Assembly: GCA_021156385.1 (NCBI GenBank)
Contig: JAJNDL010000068.1
Location: 1-7,124 of the forward strand
Length of the DNA: 7,124 nt
Reading direction: 5' to 3'
Source of the DNA: Moraxellaceae bacterium
GTDB taxonomy: Bacteria > Pseudomonadota > Gammaproteobacteria > Pseudomonadales > Moraxellaceae
Shown: positions 6,643 through 7,124 of the stretch, one piece after another
How the letters are laid out: every line of letters begins with the position of its first letter
How positions within the stretch are numbered: position 1 is the stretch's first letter
Notes under the pieces: model-generated
The model's input: only the letters and a program-made list of their open reading frames with translations
Database searches by the model: none
Told to the model about the DNA's origin: nothing
Made by a program: the position numbers and the translations under genes

Positions 6643-6730
6643 CCCTACCGCAGCAGCCCACCTCAACTAGCGCCCTAACGCCCATCCCGCCGACACAGGC
6701 CCGGCCACCTGGGCAGGCAGCTCCATCCCG

Positions 6731-7124
6731 CTAGGCCTTCATCCGGCGCCGCAAGCCGCCGCGCTCGTGGCGGAGCAGCTCCTCAAGCTTGCCGCGCAGC
6801 CACCGGTTGGCCGGATCATTCTCGCGGCTTTCATGCCAGTACAGGTAGACATCCATGGGCGGCAGCTCGACCGGCATCTCCACGAGCACATTGCCGAGCC
6901 CGGTGTTGGCGAGCGCTGCATAGCGCGCCGGCATGGTGAGCAGGAAATCCGTGCCTTCGACGACGCGGCAGGCGGCAAAGTAATGCTGGCAGCGCAGCAC
7001 GACGTGGCGCTCGTGGCCGAGCCGCGCAAGCTCCAGGTCCTCGAAGCCGGGGCCGCGCCGGCGCGAGGAGACGAGCAGGTGGCTGGCGGCGAGATAGTCC
7101 GGCAGCGAGATCTTCCCGCGCTTC
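6731..7124 (-). CDS. LysR-type transcriptional regulator, C-terminal part (cut by the window edge)
   Basis: The frame is open from the right edge to the TAG at 6731-6733, giving the last 130 residues of a LysR-family regulator; the N-terminal helix-turn-helix lies beyond the window. Visible substrate-binding-domain features: ISLPDYLAASHLLVSS, then ARLGHERHV, a CQHYFAACRVVEGTDFLLTM strand-helix stretch, PARYAAL, and the end motif VYLYWHESRENDPANRWLR typical of the family's last strand and helix. The in-frame GTG at 6998-7000 falls in the middle of this domain and is not the true start. It is transcribed towards the HD-GYP gene. Its targets and inducer cannot be told, and its usual divergently transcribed target would be off the window. 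Confidence 0.85.
   Translation of the reverse strand, partial: KRGKISLPDYLAASHLLVSSRRRGPGFEDLELARLGHERHVVLRCQHYFAACRVVEGTDFLLTMPARYAALANTGLGNVLVEMPVELPPMDVYLYWHESRENDPANRWLRGKLEELLRHERGGLRRRMKA

Larger units (their letters stand above)
6138..6701. mobile_element. Near-palindromic intergenic element (two inverted repeat copies)
   Basis: The space between the convergent HD-GYP and LysR genes is almost filled by one element with inverted symmetry centred near 6422. Outermost are matching GGCCTGTG octamers at 6138-6145 and 6694-6701, then a partial match, then 18 of 19 bases (6168-6186 against 6645-6663), then 80 of 80 bases (6204-6283 against 6563-6642). A diverged stretch follows, then 27 of 33 bases (6320-6352 against 6493-6525), and CGAGGCCG at 6362-6369 against 6476-6483. 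The middle, about 6370-6475, shows no symmetry. This fits two copies of a roughly 230-bp repeat in opposite orientation. No transposase, no clear target duplication and no credible coding sequence is present; reading frames through it are symmetrical shadows. It may be a REP/BIME- or MITE-like non-autonomous element. Confidence 0.7.

Noticed and set aside
6170..6670. 166-codon ORF through the near-palindrome
   Set aside because: Similar peptide strings appear on both strands because of the inverted repeat; no ribosome site or domain. These are typical false ORFs of the repeat.
1..7124. CRISPR arrays, tRNA or rRNA genes
   Set aside because: No regularly spaced direct repeats and no cloverleaf or rRNA-like segment seen; the only large repeats are the inverted ones at 6138-6701.

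Overview
This is a high-GC (roughly two-thirds G+C) bacterial window. It most resembles a beta- or gammaproteobacterium. That placement rests on the GC level, the gene families (secreted esterases, an HD-GYP phosphodiesterase, a LysR regulator) and a family of intergenic repeats carrying an ACTTTCTTTTG hairpin, which I recall as common in these groups. No marker gene fixes the genus.

Layout, left to right. Positions 1-349 hold no gene I can support. Four plus-strand genes follow: a secreted alpha/beta-hydrolase (350-1402), a DUF692/MNIO-type TIM-barrel enzyme (1578-2465), its overlapping partner protein (2462-3379), and a second secreted alpha/beta-hydrolase clearly paralogous to the first (3528-4382). 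A short hairpin (4428-4450) separates this cluster from a plus-strand GAF + HD-GYP cyclic-di-GMP phosphodiesterase-like gene (4495-6117). The right edge carries the C-terminal part of a LysR-type regulator on the minus strand (6731-7124, continuing beyond the window). Between these two convergent genes lies a roughly 560-bp near-palindromic element. It is two inverted copies of a repeat unit, with an 80-bp stretch that is base-for-base identical in both arms.

How the genes may work together. The MNIO enzyme and partner overlap by four bases (ATGA) and look like a modification enzyme with its substrate-recruiting or stabilising partner, as in methanobactin, bufferin and 3-thiaglutamate-type RiPP systems. 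No precursor peptide is visible in the window, so the substrate is unknown. The flanking exported hydrolases share long sequence blocks with each other and may be a duplicated pair separated by the MNIO genes. Any functional link between hydrolases and MNIO pair is inference from position only. The MNIO pair and the near-palindrome are the two parts most worth a second look.
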